From NCBI GenBank assembly GCA_005879605.1, contig VBKE01000110.1, positions 1 to 38,208 of the forward strand: DNA of 38,208 nucleotides. The letters run 5' to 3'. The notes beneath the pieces are model-generated. The model made no database searches. It saw only the letters and a list, made by a program, of their open reading frames with translations, and was not told the origin of the DNA. The DNA is from Deltaproteobacteria bacterium (lineage in GTDB: Bacteria > Desulfobacterota > Binatia > UBA9968). Made by a program: the position numbers and the translations under genes. How positions within the stretch are numbered: the stretch's first letter is position 1; each line of letters starts with the position of its first letter. Positions 35,541 through 38,208 of the stretch are shown here, one piece after another.

Positions 35541-35746
35541 TGGCAGCCGCAGGTTTGCGGCGTGCATCCACAGCCGCCGCTTGGCCCTGCTTCTGCCGCG
35601 CGGGAACCAGGCGAGCTGAAAACCGAAAGTTGTTTCTCCACCACGTTACTCGCGCACTTTGGGCAACTCACTTTCTCGCGTGTGGAGAGCACAATTTGTT
35701 CAAAACTATGATGGCAACGACGGCAGCTGTATTCATAAATAGGCAT
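35537..35746 (-). CDS. FmdB-family zinc-ribbon protein
   Basis: This 69-residue protein has the FmdB-type ribbon: PIYEYSCRRC at the start (Cys8, Cys11) and CPKC (Cys28, Cys31), which together should hold one zinc. The C-terminal tail is rich in Gly and Cys (GGCGCTPQTCGCH; Cys59, 61, 66, 68) and ends in His, so it could bind a second metal. FmdB proteins are small regulators or RNA/protein-binding adapters; the precise role is unknown. It lies 25 bases downstream of the ribBA stop on the same strand, but no link to riboflavin synthesis is known. Confidence 0.8.
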   Translation of the reverse strand: MPIYEYSCRRCHHSFEQIVLSTREKVSCPKCASNVVEKQLSVFSSPGSRAAEAGPSGGCGCTPQTCGCH

Positions 35747-35771
35747 AAGTCCTCACTAGGGTTCGGCACGG

Positions 35772-36950
35772 TTAGGCGCTCTTGGCTTTGACCTTCTTCT
35801 GATTCGCGGCCTCGCGCAGGGGACTCTCCCGCGGGATCGGTTCTAGCGACGTTATCTCCAGACCGTAACCTCGGAGTCCGACCAGATGTTTTCTGTTGTT
35901 GGTAAGGAGCCGCATCTTGCGCACGCCCAGATCACGTAAGATCTGCGCGCCAATCCCATACTCTTTAAAATCCGCTCGATACACGAAAGAAGGATTCATG
36001 TCCTTCTGTTGCTTTCCTTCGACTCTGGGATAGGTAACCATCGAAGGCGCCGGTCCTTTGTGTTCAGGTTGGAGATAAAGGATCACGCCTTTGCCCTCTC
36101 TGGCAATAATCTCCATGGACCGTTGAATCACGGCGCCGGTGTTGAGGAGCTCGAAGCCGAAAACGTCTCCAGGCACATATTTCGTATGAACTCGAACCAG
36201 GGTTTCTTCCTTCGGCGATACTTCACCCTTGATTAGGGCGAGATGTTCGCTCTCGTCAACGTGGGTGTTATAGACAATGGCTTGGAATTGTCCGCCGACC
36301 CGGGTTGGCAACGGCGCGCTCGCTGCGCGGTAAACCAGGAAATCGTAGTTAAGTCGGTATTGAATGAGATCCGCGATCGTGACGACTTTTAGTTTGTGTT
36401 TTTTCGCGAATTTCATGAGGTCGGGCTGGCGCGCCATGGTGCCATCGTCTTTCATGATCTCGCAAATGACCCCTGTCGGTTTGAGACCGGCAAGCCGGGC
36501 TAAATCCACTGAGCCTTCGGTTTGACCCGCCCGGACCAAGACGCCGCCGTTTCGCGCGCGCAGGGGAAAGATGTGACCGGGTGTAACGAGATCCTGTGAC
36601 TTCGCATCGTCGGCAATCGCATCGAGAATCGTTTTGGCTCGGTCCGCCGCGGAAATTCCGGTTGTGATTCCCGTGGCAGCATCGATCGAGACGGTAAACG
36701 CCGTACCGAAGGGTGAGGTGTTTTCTGAAACCATCATCGAGACGCCTAAGCGCTTAACTCTTTCTTCAGTCAACGGCAGGCAAATCAGGCCGCGCCCATG
36801 GGTGGCCATGAAGTTGATCGCCGCTGGAGTCGCCTTCTCCGCAGCCATGCAGAGGTCACCCTCGTTTTCGCGGTCCTTGTCATCCATTAAGATGACCATC
36901 CGGCCGCGACGAATCTCGGCAATCGCTTCTTCTATAGTCGAAAGTGGCAT
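35772..36950 (-). CDS. ribBA: 3,4-dihydroxy-2-butanone 4-phosphate synthase fused to a degenerate GTP cyclohydrolase II domain
   Basis: This 392-residue protein has a RibB half with intact signatures: [11 protein letters not shown] (RENEGD at 27-32), [11 protein letters not shown], and [22 protein letters not shown]. It would make 3,4-dihydroxy-2-butanone 4-phosphate from ribulose 5-phosphate for riboflavin. The usual RibB GHTEA reads GQTEG here, a variant I recall from fused proteins. The C-terminal half (about 205-392) looks like RibA but lacks the zinc cysteines: where RibA has HxECLTGDxFxSxRCDCG, it reads [18 protein letters not shown]. So cyclohydrolase activity is unlikely. The terminal [19 protein letters not shown] block persists. 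No FMN riboswitch is seen upstream. Confidence 0.88.
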   Translation of the reverse strand: MPLSTIEEAIAEIRRGRMVILMDDKDRENEGDLCMAAEKATPAAINFMATHGRGLICLPLTEERVKRLGVSMMVSENTSPFGTAFTVSIDAATGITTGISAADRAKTILDAIADDAKSQDLVTPGHIFPLRARNGGVLVRAGQTEGSVDLARLAGLKPTGVICEIMKDDGTMARQPDLMKFAKKHKLKVVTIADLIQYRLNYDFLVYRAASAPLPTRVGGQFQAIVYNTHVDESEHLALIKGEVSPKEETLVRVHTKYVPGDVFGFELLNTGAVIQRSMEIIAREGKGVILYLQPEHKGPAPSMVTYPRVEGKQQKDMNPSFVYRADFKEYGIGAQILRDLGVRKMRLLTNNRKHLVGLRGYGLEITSLEPIPRESPLREAANQKKVKAKSA

Positions 36951-37058
36951 GGGGCTTTACTCTACCATCCTGACTTTTTCCGTCAACTCCTTGACTTGGC
37001 CGAGTTCGGGCACTGCGCCCTCACAAAAACAAATCCAAACACCAGCCATCAAGCAACG

Positions 37059-37087
37059 TTGAGGCTAGCCGTCCCACGTGGTATATA
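37059..37087 (+). promoter_or_regulatory. Sigma70-type promoter for the antiporter gene
   Basis: TTGAGG at 37059-37064 (four of six matches) and TATATA at 37082-37087 (five of six) are separated by exactly 17 bases. Transcription would begin near 37094, so the leader is about 75 bases and starts right at the structured region described next. Confidence 0.6.
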
Positions 37088-37093
37088 CACATT

Positions 37094-37168
37094 GCCTGCG
37101 GAGATGGCGTTCTCCATTAACTGCCCGCCAGGGCTGATGACGCCTACTTCAATTCAGGAGGTAGGGTC
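37094..37168 (+). promoter_or_regulatory. Candidate translational riboswitch in the antiporter leader
   Basis: Seen in sequence: hairpin 1, GGAGA (37100-37104) with TCTCC (37111-37115), loop TGGCGT; hairpin 2, GCCC (37123-37126) with GGGC (37131-37134), loop GCCA. The loop bases GGCGT (37106-37110) are complementary to ACGCC (37140-37144), allowing a pseudoknot. A third stem, CCTACTT (37143-37149) with AGGTAGG (37159-37165), would bury the AGGAGG ribosome site (37156-37161). ACGCC and CCTACTT share two bases, so the two states compete: pseudoknot formation would free the ribosome site. The downstream gene is a cation:proton antiporter, as for known Na+ (DUF1646-type) and Li+ (nhaA-I/II) riboswitches. 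Class membership is not established. Confidence 0.6.
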
Positions 37169-38208
37169 ATGGAACAGCTCTGGTGGGAGGCATCTATCTG
37201 GATCGGTCTCGCCCTTGTATCAAGCCTTATCTCGCTAAGAATCGGCATTTCCGTTGCCCTTGTTGAGCTCATCGTAGGCATTATCGCGGGAAACTCGTTT
37301 CACCCGGAAATTTCCGAGTGGATAAATTTTCTCGCCAGTTTTGGAGCGGTCATCCTCACCTTTCTTGCCGGCGCCGAGCTTGAAAGCCAAACACTAAAAA
37401 GATTTTGGAAAGAGAGTCTCGTCCTAGGAATTATAGGCTTTTTTGCGCCGTTCGCTTTGGCATGGCTTGCCGCTCAGTTTTTTCTGGGCTGGGATCTCAG
37501 AGCGGCGCAAATCGCTGGCGTCGCCATGTCGACCACATCGGTGGCGGTGGTTTACGCGGTTATGGTGGAAACCGGGCTCAATGAGACGCCTATTGGGAAG
37601 CTAATCCTGGCCGCCTGTTTTGTCGATGATCTTGGAACCGTAATCGCCCTCGGCTTGCTCTTTACCAGTTTCGGAAGCTGGTTCTGGATCTTTGTTGTCT
37701 TAACCGCTCTTGCTCTGCTTATTCTGCCGAAAATTACGCATCGCTACCTTAAGAAAGTCAACGCGCATTCCAGCGAGCCCGAGGTGAAGTACATCTATCT
37801 TATTCTCCTCGTCCTCGCGTATCTGGCTGTGCGGGGTGGTAGCGAGGGCGTACTTCCCGCGTATCTGGTTGGTATGGTCCTGGCCGATACGTTCCTGAGC
37901 AACAAGGAGCTGATCAGGCGGATGAGAGCTACCACATTTGCTTTGCTCACGCCCTTTTACTTTCTCAAAGCCGGAAGCCTGGTTGACTTAAAGGCTGTGG
38001 TCGCCGGCTTTGGCTTGGTAGTGGTCTTCTTCTTGGCAAAGAGCCTCTCGAAATTTTTAGGCCTGTATCCAGCGGGGGTACTCTTCCGATTCACCACAAA
38101 GATCAATCTCTACACGACTCTAATGATGAGCACGGGTCTCACGTTTGGAACCATTTCCGCGCTCTACGGTCTCACCCACCGGATTATCAACCGACAACAG
38201 TATTCGGT
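37169..38208 (+). CDS. Cation:proton antiporter (CPA2/Kef-NapA type), 5' part
   Basis: The frame runs from the ATG at 37169 to the window edge with no stop, 346 codons; the gene continues beyond. It shows an N-terminal helix set (SLISLRIGISVALVELIVGIIAGN), then the FLAGAELE, AMSTTSVAVVYAVMVETGL and CFVDDLGTVIALGL segments. The last has the paired Asp that marks the ion-binding site in electrogenic CPA2 antiporters (NapA, NhaA-like DD). A late FYFLKAGSLVD segment matches the Kef/NapA scaffold helix. It likely exchanges Na+ (or K+) for H+ across the inner membrane. No TrkA-N domain is visible because the gene is cut. Expression is probably set by the structured leader described above. Confidence 0.88.
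   Translation, partial: MEQLWWEASIWIGLALVSSLISLRIGISVALVELIVGIIAGNSFHPEISEWINFLASFGAVILTFLAGAELESQTLKRFWKESLVLGIIGFFAPFALAWLAAQFFLGWDLRAAQIAGVAMSTTSVAVVYAVMVETGLNETPIGKLILAACFVDDLGTVIALGLLFTSFGSWFWIFVVLTALALLILPKITHRYLKKVNAHSSEPEVKYIYLILLVLAYLAVRGGSEGVLPAYLVGMVLADTFLSNKELIRRMRATTFALLTPFYFLKAGSLVDLKAVVAGFGLVVVFFLAKSLSKFLGLYPAGVLFRFTTKINLYTTLMMSTGLTFGTISALYGLTHRIINRQQYS

Noticed and set aside
36951..37058. Possible FMN riboswitch upstream of ribBA
   Set aside because: The conserved FMN-element core (the AGGGT...GGTGAAATTCC-like text) is not present on the minus strand here, and the leader is too short.

Overview
The window comes from a bacterium, probably an uncultivated Gram-negative lineage. 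By eye its base composition is near 55% G+C. It has lipoprotein signals, a Tat-exported molybdoenzyme, strong GGAGG ribosome sites mixed with apparently leaderless genes, and remnants of NMT1/TauT-type binding proteins. That mix is typical of soil and groundwater genomes assigned to Deltaproteobacteria-like, Binatota, Methylomirabilota or Rokubacteria groups; the assignment is an inference from gene style, not from a marker gene. There is no rRNA, tRNA, CRISPR array, complete insertion sequence or prophage. The content is mostly chromosomal housekeeping and accessory metabolism in short, mostly unrelated transcription units.

Layout. 1-7.6 kb: the 3' end of an amidohydrolase, a small winged-helix protein, a CPBP membrane protease, a free-standing citryl-CoA lyase-type protein, a lipoprotein, doubtful small minus-strand ORFs, a CorA channel with a leaderless-looking start, a VOC protein, a SHOCT membrane protein, a glycine-zipper lipoprotein and a coiled-coil membrane protein. 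7.6-13.6 kb: zwf (minus), a divergent HAD phosphatase, an enoyl-CoA hydratase homologue, a 198-residue orphan, an Sfp-type phosphopantetheinyl transferase and a convergent DnaB/KaiC-type ATPase. 13.6-20.5 kb: a three-gene molybdenum hydroxylase operon (exported 2Fe-2S subunit, Moco subunit, FAD subunit) and then polA. Both the FAD-subunit gene and polA are broken by a small internal deletion with a frame change; the polA lesion removes polymerase motif B. 20.5-24.8 kb: a binding-protein remnant, a secreted protein, a NodB-type deacetylase with a clear terminator, a REP-like palindrome, a DUF2784 protein, an exported coiled-coil protein with an M15-like end, and a Nudix hydrolase.

24.9-31.7 kb: an alpha-glucan phosphorylase with a good promoter, a free-standing LeuA/CimA regulatory domain (minus), an unknown gene, mltG, a Gln/Gly-rich membrane protein and its partner MoxR ATPase. 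The DUF58/Bat genes that usually follow moxR are absent. 31.7-38.2 kb: panE followed by a diheme cytochrome c (minus), a small protein, a binding-protein/dihydroxyphthalate-decarboxylase-like gene, an unknown gene convergent with an FmdB zinc ribbon, ribBA with a degenerate cyclohydrolase half, and a cation:proton antiporter that runs off the window.

The most interesting item is the roughly 75-nt leader of that antiporter. A good promoter sits just upstream. The leader can form a hairpin whose loop pairs downstream (a pseudoknot), and the downstream partner overlaps a 7-bp helix that would bury the Shine-Dalgarno sequence. This looks like a compact translational riboswitch, plausibly for Na+ or Li+. 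Other points worth a second look are the two similar deletions, the lone LeuA-type domain, the CXCH heme motif, the coiled-coil/M15-like fusion and the set of leaderless genes.
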